Assembly (NCBI RefSeq): GCF_017094505.1
Contig: NZ_CP064787.1
Span: 2,356,001-2,420,000, forward strand
DNA length: 64,000 bases
Source: Halapricum desulfuricans
Lineage (GTDB): Archaea; Halobacteriota; Halobacteria; Halobacteriales; Haloarculaceae
Direction of reading: 5' to 3'
Positions 42,914-51,548 of this stretch are shown piece by piece. The translations under genes and the position numbers were made by a program. Under the pieces are notes generated by a model. That model ran no database searches, had not been told where the DNA came from, and saw only the letters and a program-made list of their open reading frames with translations. Positions within the stretch are counted from its first letter, which is position 1; every line of letters starts with the position of its first letter.

Positions 42914-43638
42914 CGGCTGTTGACGCCTTCTTCGAGCGCGTCGAGTCGGTCGCGCGCCGACGCGAGCGCCGACTGGTCGCCGGTCGCCGCGTACTCGCCC
43001 AGTTCGATCAACCCCTGTAGTATCGTCTCCGCGTCGTCGACCGGGACCGACCCGTCGAGCGCCTCAATTCGCTTTCGGTGGTCGACGAACCGACCCATCG
43101 TCGTGCGCGCTTCGGGATCGGGGTGGTCCGACAGGTACCGCGTCAGATCGCGACGATAGGCGTCGATGACCGCCGCGACCGCGAGGCCGCGCGCGGCGAC
43201 GAGCGATTCGGGCACGTCCGCGGGGTCCGGGCGCTGTCCGTCGGCCGCGCCTCGAAGCAGCGACAGGAAATACAGCTGTTCGTCCTCGTCGACGCGCATC
43301 GAGCGGGCGAGTTCGCCCGCCACGTACCGGAGTTCGACGGCGGCGACGAACGTCGAATCGATCGGGCGGAGGTCGCCGCCGCGGACGAACCCGCGCTGGC
43401 GAACGTACGCGCGACACTCCTCGACGGCGCGCTCGGCGACGCGGTCGATCGGTTCGGCGTCGAGGTCGTCCGCGATCGAAGCGAGGTCGAGGTCCGCGGG
43501 GTTGTCGGTGTGTTCGGTGCGTTCGTCGACGCCGACGCTCCGCACGCTCCCACACTCCGGGCACGTGATCGACCCCGTCTCGTAGTACGACCACCGCGCG
43601 CCACAGGACTGGCACTCGCGCTCGCCGCGGATCTTCAT
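42910..43638 (-). CDS. TFIIB-type zinc-ribbon protein, haloarchaeal (DUF7117-like)
   Basis: 242 residues. The N-terminal zinc ribbon is CQSCGARWSYYETGSITCPE with CPECGSVRS next to it (cysteines at about 9, 12, 26, 29). The rest is a helical domain of unknown fold (EPIDRVAERAVEECRAYVRQ, FVAAVELRYVAGELARSMRV, LYFLSLLRGAADGQ). The family is restricted to haloarchaea as far as I know. The ATG at 43636-43638 opening MKIRGERECQ is preferred over one 9 codons upstream. Function unknown. Confidence 0.65.
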   Translation of the reverse strand: MKIRGERECQSCGARWSYYETGSITCPECGSVRSVGVDERTEHTDNPADLDLASIADDLDAEPIDRVAERAVEECRAYVRQRGFVRGGDLRPIDSTFVAAVELRYVAGELARSMRVDEDEQLYFLSLLRGAADGQRPDPADVPESLVAARGLAVAAVIDAYRRDLTRYLSDHPDPEARTTMGRFVDHRKRIEALDGSVPVDDAETILQGLIELGEYAATGDQSALASARDRLDALEEGVNSR

Positions 43639-43688
43639 GCCCGGACGTACACGACGGAGGGTCAAAACAGCCGCGCTGTCGGGTCCCC

Positions 43689-44261
43689 CTACTCTCCGGA
43701 GCCGAACGTCGCCGCCGCGTCGGCGGGCACGTCGAAGTCGTGGTAGTGTTCGCCCTTCTCCTTCGAGAGGATGTTCAGCGCCGCCGCGGCCCCGTCACCG
43801 GCGGAGATGACCGCCTGCCACTCCTCGGCGCGGACCATCGCCCCGGTCGCGTAGGCGTCCTCGACGCTGGTCTCCATCGACAGGTCGACCTCAACGAGGT
43901 CGCCGTCGAAGGCACAGCCCAGCGCGTCCGCGAGGTCGCGGTCCGCGCCCGTCGCGAGGACCAGATACGACCCCTCGTGGTCGCCCTCCTCGGTCGTGAC
44001 GGCGAACCCGTCGTCGGTCGTCGCGACGTCGGTGACCTCCTGCTGGAGGCGTTCGACGCCGAAGCTGTCGACCTGCGTCCGGAGCGTCTCCATGTACGCC
44101 GAGCCGTCCTGGGAGCCGATACCCGGGTAGTTGAACAGGTGGGCCTTGTGCATCCAAGTGCCGTCGGTGTCGAAGACCGTCGTCTCGAGGCCGTTCTTCT
44201 GTGTGAACAGTGCCGCGCTCAGTCCGGCGGGACCGCCGCCGACGACGAGTACGTTCGTCAT
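43689..44261 (-). CDS. Truncated thioredoxin-reductase-like FAD protein
   Basis: 190 residues. FAD motif VLVVGGGPAGLSAALFTQKN opens the protein, and EDAYATGAMVRAEEWQAVIS is the closing FAD motif. The central NADPH-binding domain and the redox CxxC of thioredoxin reductase are absent. In haloarchaea this short form is common, so it is probably not a pseudogene. Role unknown; it may use FAD without pyridine nucleotide. The ATG at 44259-44261 begins the FAD motif almost at once. Confidence 0.75.
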   Translation of the reverse strand: MTNVLVVGGGPAGLSAALFTQKNGLETTVFDTDGTWMHKAHLFNYPGIGSQDGSAYMETLRTQVDSFGVERLQQEVTDVATTDDGFAVTTEEGDHEGSYLVLATGADRDLADALGCAFDGDLVEVDLSMETSVEDAYATGAMVRAEEWQAVISAGDGAAAALNILSKEKGEHYHDFDVPADAAATFGSGE

Positions 44262-44337
44262 GTCTCCCGATACTACCGGAATCGTGAAAGGTCTTTACTC
44301 GGCTGCAACGATGGCCGCGGCCGAAACTCCTCGCTGC

Positions 44338-44670
44338 TCAATTTTTGTGTCCCTGTCCCCGCTGCTGTTCGACCTCGACGCCGACCGAGATCGCGTCGGG
44401 CACGTCACGGCCGGCGACCGATCGGGCGAACTCGTCGTGGCCGACGATCTCGATCGTTCTTGTGTAGACGGTGTAGTCCCAGGGGTCGAACTCGCCGCCC
44501 GTATCGAGCAGCGTCTTCGACTGGGGGACGCGGATCTCCTCGGGCGGCTGTGGATGTGGCCCCTTGTGTTCGACACCTTTCCGTGCGGCGTCGGCCTTGA
44601 TCTCCTCGACGACGTCCTCGAGGCGGTGGCGATCCCCGCTCTCGAAGGTGAGTTTCGTGACGAAGGGCAT
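44338..44670 (-). CDS. uS10-like ribosomal protein paralogue
   Basis: 110 residues. TKLTFESGDRHRLEDVVEEI and PQSKTLLDTGGEFDPWDYTV resemble ribosomal protein uS10 (RIRLxxxxxxxLDxxxxxI and loop); IEIVGHDEFARSVAGRDVPD follows. The normal archaeal S10 (rpsJ) is in the elongation-factor operon elsewhere, so this is a divergent second copy known in haloarchaea. It may act under special conditions or outside the ribosome. It lies between the FAD gene and the divergent dnaJ gene. Confidence 0.65.
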   Translation of the reverse strand: MPFVTKLTFESGDRHRLEDVVEEIKADAARKGVEHKGPHPQPPEEIRVPQSKTLLDTGGEFDPWDYTVYTRTIEIVGHDEFARSVAGRDVPDAISVGVEVEQQRGQGHKN

Positions 44671-44781
44671 TCCTGCCCGTGGGTGGGTCGCCGGAACGTA
44701 AAAGCGCGTTCATCCCGCGGGCGACCGATCGACCGGACCCGGGCTTTTGAAGTGTCTCAACCGATTATCCAGCGGTAACGA

Positions 44782-45933
44782 ATGAGCGAGGATTTCTACG
44801 AGATACTCGGCGTCTCGCGCGACGCCAGCGAGGAGGAGATTCAGGAGGCCTACCGAGAGAAGGCCCGCGAGTACCACCCCGACGTGAGCGACGACCCCGA
44901 CGCCGAGGAGAAGTTCAAGCAGGTCAAGAAAGCGAAGGAGGTCCTGACAGACGAGGAGAAGCGACGCGCCTACGACCAGATGGGTCACGAGCGCTTCGAG
45001 CAGGCCGAAAAGCGGGGCGGCTTCGACGGCGACGGCCCCGGCGGTCGCGGCGGCCGCGGCGGCGACCCGTTCGGCGGCGGGTTCAACATGGAGGACATCT
45101 TCGATCAGTTCTTCGGCGGCGGCCGCCGGCGTCGTGGCGACAGCGACCGGCCGCGCCAGGGCCAGGACCTGAAAACGACGCTCGAGATCGACCTCGAGGA
45201 GGCCTACGAGGGGGCCGAAAAACAGGTGACGGTCCGCCGGCCCGAGACCTGCCCGGACTGCGACGGCAGCGGCCACCCGCCGGACGCCGACAGCCGGACC
45301 TGCCCGGAGTGTAACGGGCGCGGCCAGGTCACGCAGGTCCAGCAGACGCCGATGGGGCGCGTCCAGCAGACGACGACCTGCCGGCGCTGTGGTGGCGAGG
45401 GGACCCTCTACGAGGAGACCTGCTCGACCTGCGGCGGCGACGGCGTCGTCCGCAACGAGGCGACGCTGACCGTCGAGATCCCCGCCGGCATTCAGGACGG
45501 CCAGACGCTCCGGATGGAGCGGGAGGGCGCGCCCGGCGAGAACGGCGGGCCGAACGGCGACCTGCTGATCGACGTCTCGATCCGCGACCACCCCGAGTTC
45601 GAACGCGACGGCGACGACCTCCGGCGGCGCGAGCCGCTCTCGTTCCCGCAGGCGGTCTTCGGCGACACGATCGAGGTGGAGACGCTCGACGGGGCCGTCG
45701 AGTTAGAGGTCCCGTCGGGCACCCAGAGCGGCGAGACGTTCCGCCTCGAGGGCAAGGGGATGCCACGCCTGCGCCGGCGCGGGAACGGCGACCTCTACGT
45801 GACTGTCCAGGTGTACACGCCCGAGCAGCTCAACGACGACCAGCGCGAGGCACTGGAGGCGTTCGCCGAGGCCAGCGACGAGGACATCGACGTCGAACAG
45901 GGCTTTTTCGAGAAACTGAAGAACTCGATTTGA
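44782..45933 (+). CDS. dnaJ: Chaperone DnaJ (class I J-protein)
   Basis: 383 residues. The J domain has YHPDVSDDPDAEEKFKQVKK with the HPD motif near residue 33, then the Gly/Phe-rich linker (DGDGPGGRGGRGGDPFGGGF), then the zinc domain with four CxxCxG motifs (CPDCDGSGH, CPECNGRGQ, CRRCGGEGT, CSTCGGDGV), and the C-terminal client-binding domains. It stimulates DnaK. No dnaK or grpE is in the window, although these are often adjacent in haloarchaea. The start is the ATG at 44782. Confidence 0.95.
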   Translation: MSEDFYEILGVSRDASEEEIQEAYREKAREYHPDVSDDPDAEEKFKQVKKAKEVLTDEEKRRAYDQMGHERFEQAEKRGGFDGDGPGGRGGRGGDPFGGGFNMEDIFDQFFGGGRRRRGDSDRPRQGQDLKTTLEIDLEEAYEGAEKQVTVRRPETCPDCDGSGHPPDADSRTCPECNGRGQVTQVQQTPMGRVQQTTTCRRCGGEGTLYEETCSTCGGDGVVRNEATLTVEIPAGIQDGQTLRMEREGAPGENGGPNGDLLIDVSIRDHPEFERDGDDLRRREPLSFPQAVFGDTIEVETLDGAVELEVPSGTQSGETFRLEGKGMPRLRRRGNGDLYVTVQVYTPEQLNDDQREALEAFAEASDEDIDVEQGFFEKLKNSI

Positions 45934-45955
45934 CGCCGACGGTCTCTCTGCTCGC

Positions 45956-47362
45956 TCACTGTCGAAGTTTCCGCTCCCATCGCGGCCCCGCACGCCGGGC
46001 CAGCGCGGTCCCGATCAATCCCGAAAGCACCGAAATACCGACTCCGACAGCGACGGTGAGCGTCGGTGCCGCGGTCGTCGCAAGCGCGGCGACCAGTAAC
46101 GGGATTGCGACGACGGCCAGCCCCGCGCCGAAGGCCGCGAACAGCGGCGTGTCGAACAGCAACGCTGTCGGGGAGAGTCCGGCGACGAACGCGGTCAGCC
46201 CGAAGACGTAGACGGCGACGCCCGGAAAGACCGCTGCGGCGACGACCAGTTCGACCGGCGGTAACCACAGCGCCGCCACCGCGATGTAGGCCAGTCCGGC
46301 CGGCAGGACCAGCGCGAGGTACGCCCGTCGCTTGCTCGCGAACACCCGCTCGATCGCGATCGGGTACCGCAGGATCTCGCTGGGATCTTCGAACTGCGTG
46401 AGCCACGCGTAGGTCGTGAACCCGCCCAGACCGAGGACGGTCCCGAGCGCGAGCCCGAAGTGGGGATCGAGGACGGTCACGTGAGCCAGCTCGGACAGCA
46501 ACGCGACCACCACGACGACCAGCACGCCCATCGAGAAGAGGACCTTCCAGACCGACCCGCTCGAGCGCGCGACCGACAGCACCGTCCGGCGGGCGAGTCC
46601 AGTCCCGTCGGGGATCGCCCGCGCGTACGCTGAGAGCGGGCCGATCCGCTGGCGGCCGCTGGTCTCCTCGCCGGGTTCGAACAGGGCGATCCCCAGCACG
46701 GCGACGACCGCTCCCGGCGCGAATCCGGCCACGGCCGCCGCGACCGTCGGCTCGGCGTAGAACCCGTACGGCGTCAGCGCTATCGGATCGAGACCGCTTG
46801 CAAGCACCGCAGCGCTCGCCAGCGCGACGGCCGCCAGCGCGAGTCCGCCGTGCCGGCTCGCGAGTCCGACCAACGCCAGACTCAGCCCGACGCCCAGCCC
46901 GAAGGTGCCGGCCAGCGTCACCCACAGCGACGGGACAGACAGCGCTCCGTCGCCCGCCGTCAGCGCAAGCGGCGCGTACGCCAGCGCGATCGGGGCCAGA
47001 AACAGCGCCGAGTAGTACAGCAGATCCTTCAGCACGAACGTCGCGAGCAGTCGCCGCCGCGACACCGGCAACGTCCGGGAACTGAACACCAGCAGCGTCA
47101 CGTCCCCGAGCACGTCGCGCATCGCGTCCCGGCCGACGAGCCCGATCGTCCCGACCTGCAGGCCGAAGAAGCCGACCAGCGCGTGCAACCCGGCAGCGAT
47201 CGTCACGGGATTCGTCCCGACTGCGGACAGCAGCCAGAACGCGCCGGCGGCGATCGCCGCGACGGCGACCGGGAACGCGCCGAACCGCCGGCCGCCGAAC
47301 AGGTCGGCGTGCAACCGCCACTCCTCTTCGATCATGGCACGCAGGAGACTCACGATGGTCAC
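45956..47362 (-). CDS. ABC transporter permease, haloarchaeal ABC-2-like
   Basis: 468 residues with about 10-12 hydrophobic segments. The N-terminal cytosolic stretch TIVSLLRAMIEEEWRLHADL and the following SSRTLPVSRRRLLATFVLKD are typical of ABC exporter permeases. The start is a GTG at 47360-47362 that overlaps the ATPase gene's TGA (GTGA), so the genes are co-translated. No substrate is indicated. Clustered charged loops are few, which fits a two-half permease. The dnaJ gene ends 22 bases away, convergent. Confidence 0.75.
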   Translation of the reverse strand: MTIVSLLRAMIEEEWRLHADLFGGRRFGAFPVAVAAIAAGAFWLLSAVGTNPVTIAAGLHALVGFFGLQVGTIGLVGRDAMRDVLGDVTLLVFSSRTLPVSRRRLLATFVLKDLLYYSALFLAPIALAYAPLALTAGDGALSVPSLWVTLAGTFGLGVGLSLALVGLASRHGGLALAAVALASAAVLASGLDPIALTPYGFYAEPTVAAAVAGFAPGAVVAVLGIALFEPGEETSGRQRIGPLSAYARAIPDGTGLARRTVLSVARSSGSVWKVLFSMGVLVVVVVALLSELAHVTVLDPHFGLALGTVLGLGGFTTYAWLTQFEDPSEILRYPIAIERVFASKRRAYLALVLPAGLAYIAVAALWLPPVELVVAAAVFPGVAVYVFGLTAFVAGLSPTALLFDTPLFAAFGAGLAVVAIPLLVAALATTAAPTLTVAVGVGISVLSGLIGTALARRAGPRWERKLRQ

Positions 47363-48099
47363 CTCCCGGCCGTCGGGACCGCCTCGGGGCCGTCGCCGTC
47401 GACCGTCGCGAGGAAGTACTCAAGCAGCGACTCCTCCTCCGACAGCGTCCGCGGGTCGGTCGTCCCGAGCAACTGTCCCTCCCTGAGGACGCCGACCTGT
47501 GTACAGAGCTCCTCGGCGACGTCGACGAAGTGCGTCGAGAGAAACAGCGTGTTGCCGGCCTCACAGTATGCCCGCAAGTGGTCTTTGACCTCCTCCTGTA
47601 AGATCGGGTCCAGGTTGACCAGCGGCTCGTCGATGAACACCAGCGACGGCTCGTGAAAGAACGCCTGCGCGAGCATGACCCGCTGGCGTTCGCCCTCCGA
47701 GAGGTTGGTCGCCAGCGTGTCGAGTTTCCCCTCGAAGGCGAGTTTCCTCGCCCACTCGTCGATCCGGTCTTCGGCGTCGTCGAGACCGCGGACCTCCCCG
47801 GCGAACTCCAGATACTCCCGCGGCGTGAGGAAACTCGGCGGGTCCTCGCGCTCGGGGAGGATGCCGACCTGCGACCGCACTTCGAGCGGTTCCTCGACCG
47901 GGTCGATCCCCAGGACAGTCGCGCCACCGCTTGTCGGCCGCAACTGACCGGTCAGGATCTCGATCGTCGTCGTCTTCCCGGACCCGTTCGGACCCAGCAG
48001 CCCGAACAGTTCGCCGTCGTCGACGGTCAGATTCAGGTCCGCAAGCGCCGTCACGTCCCCGAACTCCATCCGGAGATCCGTCGTCTCGATAGCGGTCAT
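47359..48099 (-). CDS. ABC transporter ATP-binding protein
   Basis: 246 residues. Walker A GLLGPNGSGKTTTIEILTGQ (about residues 35-54), signature NLSEGERQRVMLAQAFFHEP, Walker B SLVFIDEPLVNLDPILQEEV and the H-loop region TLFLSTHFVDVAEE are complete. It drives the adjoining permease. Similar haloarchaeal pairs are predicted drug or lipid exporters. The ATG at 48097-48099 is chosen because the protein begins there with the usual TAIETTDLRMEFGDV. It is the first gene of the two-gene operon. Confidence 0.92.
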   Translation of the reverse strand: MTAIETTDLRMEFGDVTALADLNLTVDDGELFGLLGPNGSGKTTTIEILTGQLRPTSGGATVLGIDPVEEPLEVRSQVGILPEREDPPSFLTPREYLEFAGEVRGLDDAEDRIDEWARKLAFEGKLDTLATNLSEGERQRVMLAQAFFHEPSLVFIDEPLVNLDPILQEEVKDHLRAYCEAGNTLFLSTHFVDVAEELCTQVGVLREGQLLGTTDPRTLSEEESLLEYFLATVDGDGPEAVPTAGR

Positions 48100-48229
48100 A
48101 CGCCGACTCCACAAACGCCACACTCGCTGTTCGCCGATGCCGACATATCCGGGTCATCGAGTGAGAACTCCTTAGGGATTCGGTCCGGTAGTGTGGTCTC
48201 GTGCGTTCGATCTCTCGCGCACGTTCGGA

Positions 48230-49864
48230 CTACCGATACTGCTCGGTGAAGCGGTTCGTCCCCTCGTCGGTGCCGACGACCACCAGTTCGTCGCCGCTCT
48301 CGATCCGGAACTCGGATCCGAGATCTGTGTGGACCGCGCCGTCGCGTTCGACGGCGACCACCGTACAGCCCGTGCGCGATCTGACGTCCGCCTCCTGAAG
48401 TGTCTGGCCCGTCATCCCCGGGGCCGTCGTCCGGACGACCTCGATCTGGGTATCGAACGCGATGACGTCCTCGTCTTCGAGGACGGTCGAGGCGATCATC
48501 CGGCCGGTGATCGTCTCCAGAGCGAGCACGTAGTCGGCACCGGCGCGGTACATCTTCTGGACGCTCTCGGCCTGTTCGACGCGGGCGACGATCTCCGTTT
48601 CGGGGCTGAGATCCCGAACGACCAGCGTCGCGAACTCCGAGGCCGTGTCGTCGGGGATCGCAAGCAGGACCGTTCTGGCGTCGTGAATGCGGGCCGCTTC
48701 GAGCGTCTCGGGATCGGTTACGTCGCCGACGACATCGACGCCGTCACGGTCGACGGCATCGACGGTCGTGTGGGGAACGCCCTGTTCGTCCAGCATCTCG
48801 GCGACGCGCTGTCCGACCTGTCCGTACCCGGCGATCAGCACGCGTCCACCGTCGAACTGTCGGATCGACGCGCTCGCCTGCTCACGGAGGTCGGCGAGCT
48901 GGTCCGGACGACCGGTGACCAGCAGGACGGTCCCCCGGTCGATCGTCGTCTCCGGCGAGGGCGGGCTCTCGAACTCGCCGCAGAACCACGCCCCGATCAC
49001 GTTGACGCCGGTCGCCTCGCGGATGCCGCTCTCGGCGATCGTCCGCCCCTCAAGTGGACTGCCGGCCCCGACCGGGAGCTCGGCGATCTGCAGGTCGCCG
49101 TCGATGGCGACCGAATCCTCGAATTCCGCCCGGACGCCGGTCGTGACTTTCGCGGCGAGGCTCTCGCCCAGAAGCGGCCGCGGTGACAGCACCGCGTCGG
49201 CCCCGGCGAGTTCGTGGTAGCGTCGCTGGTCGGGGTCCTCGACGACGCTCACGATCTGGACGTCTTCGCTGACCTCCTGTGCAGTCAGGACGATACTCGC
49301 GTCGACGTCGTCGTCCACGTCGGCGACGATCGCGCGCGCGTCGGCGAGGTTCGCGCTCTCCAGCCCCGAGACGGTCGTCGGATCGTCGTGAACGACCCGG
49401 TATCCGTTCTCGTAGCGGTCGGTCGCCGCCTCTCGATCGGGTTCGACGAGGACGTACTCGACGTCCCAGGAGCCGAGTTCGTCGATCAACACCTCCGCTC
49501 TCGGCGTGTCCGCACAGACGACGACGTGATCCGCGAGGTCGTCTTCGACGCTGGTCGGCACGGTCGTCGAAAGCGCCTCCTCGAACAGCGGGAAGACCAA
49601 CACCGGCAGCGCCAGGAAGATCAACGCGACACCCGTCAGGTCCATCGTGATGACGAGGACGTTCATCAGATCGGAACTCCACGGGGCGTCCTCGCCGAAA
49701 CCCGTCGTCGTGAACGTCTGGACGACGACCTCAAGCGACTGCAGGAAGGTCTTCGACTCGCCCTCGAGGTAGAGCATCCCGTAATGGTAGACGACGGCGT
49801 AGGCGAAGATGATCACCACGAGGACGGCGAACGAGTAGATCGTTCGGCGGTACCACTTGTTCAT
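48230..49864 (-). CDS. Potassium channel with two TrkA-N/TrkA-C (RCK) units
   Basis: 544 residues. TM1 (IYSFAVLVVIIFAYAVVYHY), a pore loop with TTTGFG (52-57) and TM2 (VLVITMDLTGVALIFLALPV) form one MthK/Ion_trans_2 pore. Two Rossmann RCK units follow (HVVVCADTPRAEVLIDELGS near 112, RVLIAGYGQVGQRVAEMLDE near 345), each with a TrkA-C region; the last ends GDELVVVGTDEGTN. RCK domains bind NAD(H) or other ligands to gate K+ flow. The filter differs from the usual TVGYG. The start is the ATG at 49862-49864. Confidence 0.88.
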   Translation of the reverse strand: MNKWYRRTIYSFAVLVVIIFAYAVVYHYGMLYLEGESKTFLQSLEVVVQTFTTTGFGEDAPWSSDLMNVLVITMDLTGVALIFLALPVLVFPLFEEALSTTVPTSVEDDLADHVVVCADTPRAEVLIDELGSWDVEYVLVEPDREAATDRYENGYRVVHDDPTTVSGLESANLADARAIVADVDDDVDASIVLTAQEVSEDVQIVSVVEDPDQRRYHELAGADAVLSPRPLLGESLAAKVTTGVRAEFEDSVAIDGDLQIAELPVGAGSPLEGRTIAESGIREATGVNVIGAWFCGEFESPPSPETTIDRGTVLLVTGRPDQLADLREQASASIRQFDGGRVLIAGYGQVGQRVAEMLDEQGVPHTTVDAVDRDGVDVVGDVTDPETLEAARIHDARTVLLAIPDDTASEFATLVVRDLSPETEIVARVEQAESVQKMYRAGADYVLALETITGRMIASTVLEDEDVIAFDTQIEVVRTTAPGMTGQTLQEADVRSRTGCTVVAVERDGAVHTDLGSEFRIESGDELVVVGTDEGTNRFTEQYR

Positions 49865-49925
49865 CCGTCTCCGCGTTCACTCCGCGGAGAGTAAACGGTT
49901 CCGTCGTCGGCTTCGGAGTGCCGAC

Positions 49926-50588
49926 CTATCTGTCTCGGGTGCGATTCGCGTTCGTCCGTCGATCGATCGGCGGCGACTGTCGGGCGTGGACGAGCACCCA
50001 CAGCGCGACGAACAGCGCGCCGGCGATCTCGGGGATCGCGAGTCCCGGCCGGTCGATCGCGCCTCGTCCGATCCAGAGTAGCCAGACCGCGAGGTTCCCG
50101 ATTCCCGCCCCGATCGAGACCGCCCCCGAGCCCCGGCGGCCGGCATGCAGTCGGCCGACGCCGAACGCCAGCGTCGACGCGGAGAACAGCACGTAAAACC
50201 CCGAAGCGACTGGGAAGTGGAGCGCGTGTCCCTGCGGGAAGACGCCGATGGCCGCAAGCAGGACAGTGGCGACGCCGAACAGCATCGCTCCGAGTCGAGC
50301 GAGCGCGCCCCCGGACGCGAGTGCGAGCGCGAGGGCGAACGCCGTTCCCAGCACCCCGCCGACGATCAGCCCGCCGTTGAACGCCAGCGCAGTCGCCGGC
50401 GTGCCGGCCGAGTGGCCCGGATTCCCGAGATCCGAGAGGGCGTTCGCCCCGAACGCGAACGACGGCGAGAGCGCGATCGCAGTCGCGACTCCGACGAACA
50501 CGACGGCGACCGAGGCCGTTCCGGCCACGCGCCCGAGGCGGTCCAGCGGGGGGTCAGTGCGATCACGCCCGAGCCGTCCGGTATCCAT
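49926..50588 (-). CDS. DUF998-family membrane protein
   Basis: 220 residues with about six hydrophobic segments. The pattern GANALSDLGNPGHSAGTPAT, GVFPQGHALHFPVASGFYVL is the DUF998 signature (SxLG..G, H..A/HxxxA). Function unknown; related families were linked to membrane quality control only weakly. The ATG at 50586-50588 opens DTGRLGRDRTDP. It diverges from the DUF2064-like gene, with 91 bases between. Confidence 0.7.
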   Translation of the reverse strand: MDTGRLGRDRTDPPLDRLGRVAGTASVAVVFVGVATAIALSPSFAFGANALSDLGNPGHSAGTPATALAFNGGLIVGGVLGTAFALALALASGGALARLGAMLFGVATVLLAAIGVFPQGHALHFPVASGFYVLFSASTLAFGVGRLHAGRRGSGAVSIGAGIGNLAVWLLWIGRGAIDRPGLAIPEIAGALFVALWVLVHARQSPPIDRRTNANRTRDR

Positions 50589-50679
50589 GCCTGCGAGTAC
50601 CGGACACAGCCCGATAGTAGTTGGTGTCCCGGACGGTCGCAAGCGCGACGTTCAAGAGCGGGCCGACCCGAGAACGGGT

Positions 50680-51438
50680 ATGACCACGCTCGTCGTGCTT
50701 GCGGACCCGCCAGTCGAGGGCGTCGTCGGCCGATCGCTCGCGGAGACGACGCCGCTCGACGCCGAGGAGGTCGTCTCGCTGTACGAGGCGATGCTGTCGG
50801 ACGTCGCCCAGGCGGCGGAAGCCGCCAGCGGACAGCTGCTCGTCAACTACCGACCGCGCGACCACCTCGATCTCAACGCCGACGTGTCCCCCAAACGCCG
50901 GCTCGAGTCGGTCGTCGCCGAGGCCGTCGATGACCCTGAGGCCGTCAGATACGAGGTGCAGGTCGGAAGTTCTCACGCGGCCCGGGTCGGCAACACCGTC
51001 ACGCACCTGCTCGAGGGCGAAGAGGAAGGCAGCGTCCACGTCATCGAGCCGACAGTCCCGCTGGTGACCCGTCAGGGGATCGACTCGACGTCGATGAAAC
51101 TCCGGCGGAGCCCGGTCGTGCTCTCGCCCGGACCCGGCGGTCGAGTCGGGTACGCGGGGTTCAGCGAGCCGATCGATTTCGACGGTGCCTACGAGCCGCC
51201 GGCCGTGACGTCGCTGGTCGAGGCGGCGCGAGCGGCGGATCTGGACGCGGACTTCGTGCCGTCGCTGCAGCCGGTCGAGACGGCGGCCGATCTGGCGTCC
51301 GTCGTCTCGGTCGTCCGGGCGCGAGCGCGGGCCGATCGCATCTATCCGTCAGAGACATACGAGTGGGCAGAGACCAACGGGGTGTACGGGGTCAAGGGCG
51401 AAGGCGGGTTGGACGTCGAGAAAACCGACAGTGATTAA
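50680..51438 (+). CDS. DUF2064/GT-A-like protein, function unknown
   Basis: 252 residues. LVVLADPPVEGVVGRSLAET, AEEVVSLYEAMLSDVAQAAE and GQLLVNYRPRDHLDLNADVS resemble the DUF2064 nucleotidyl/glycosyl-transferase-A fold. The DxD motif that binds a sugar nucleotide is not obvious, so catalytic function is unclear. The ATG at 50680 is the first methionine of this frame in the promoter-proximal zone. The last codons overlap the probable promoter (51432-51439) of the tRNA-Ser gene. Confidence 0.6.
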   Translation: MTTLVVLADPPVEGVVGRSLAETTPLDAEEVVSLYEAMLSDVAQAAEAASGQLLVNYRPRDHLDLNADVSPKRRLESVVAEAVDDPEAVRYEVQVGSSHAARVGNTVTHLLEGEEEGSVHVIEPTVPLVTRQGIDSTSMKLRRSPVVLSPGPGGRVGYAGFSEPIDFDGAYEPPAVTSLVEAARAADLDADFVPSLQPVETAADLASVVSVVRARARADRIYPSETYEWAETNGVYGVKGEGGLDVEKTDSD

Positions 51439-51439
51439 G
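51432..51439 (+). promoter_or_regulatory. Putative tRNA-Ser promoter (TATA-like)
   Basis: GATTAAGT is centred about 27 bases before the first base of the tRNA (51463). It lies across the TAA of the preceding gene (51436-51438). Sharing a promoter with a coding end is unusual but spacing is right for a haloarchaeal TATA box. Confidence 0.5.
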
Positions 51440-51462
51440 TGGGCGACACGCAAGGGACGCCT

Positions 51463-51548
51463 GCGGTGGGGTGGCAGAGCGGCCTATTGCGCCTGCCTTG
51501 AAAGCAGGTGGCGTTAAGCCTCCTGGGTTCAAATCCCAGCCCCACCGC
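51463..51548 (+). tRNA. tRNA-Ser (anticodon UGA)
   Basis: An 86-base class II tRNA. The acceptor stem pairs GCGGTGG (51463-51469) with CCACCGC (51542-51548). The anticodon stem CCTGC/GCAGG encloses the loop CTTGAAA with anticodon TGA at 51499-51501. A long variable arm (GGCGTTAAGCC) precedes the T arm CTGGG-TTCAAAT-CCCAG. No intron and no encoded CCA. Its 3' end (51526-51547) recurs four more times downstream. Confidence 0.95.

Noticed and set aside
45795..47927. 710-codon frame on the minus strand in the ABC genes
   Set aside because: The permease and ATPase in the other two frames have clear motifs; this frame is Arg/Ser-rich shadow.
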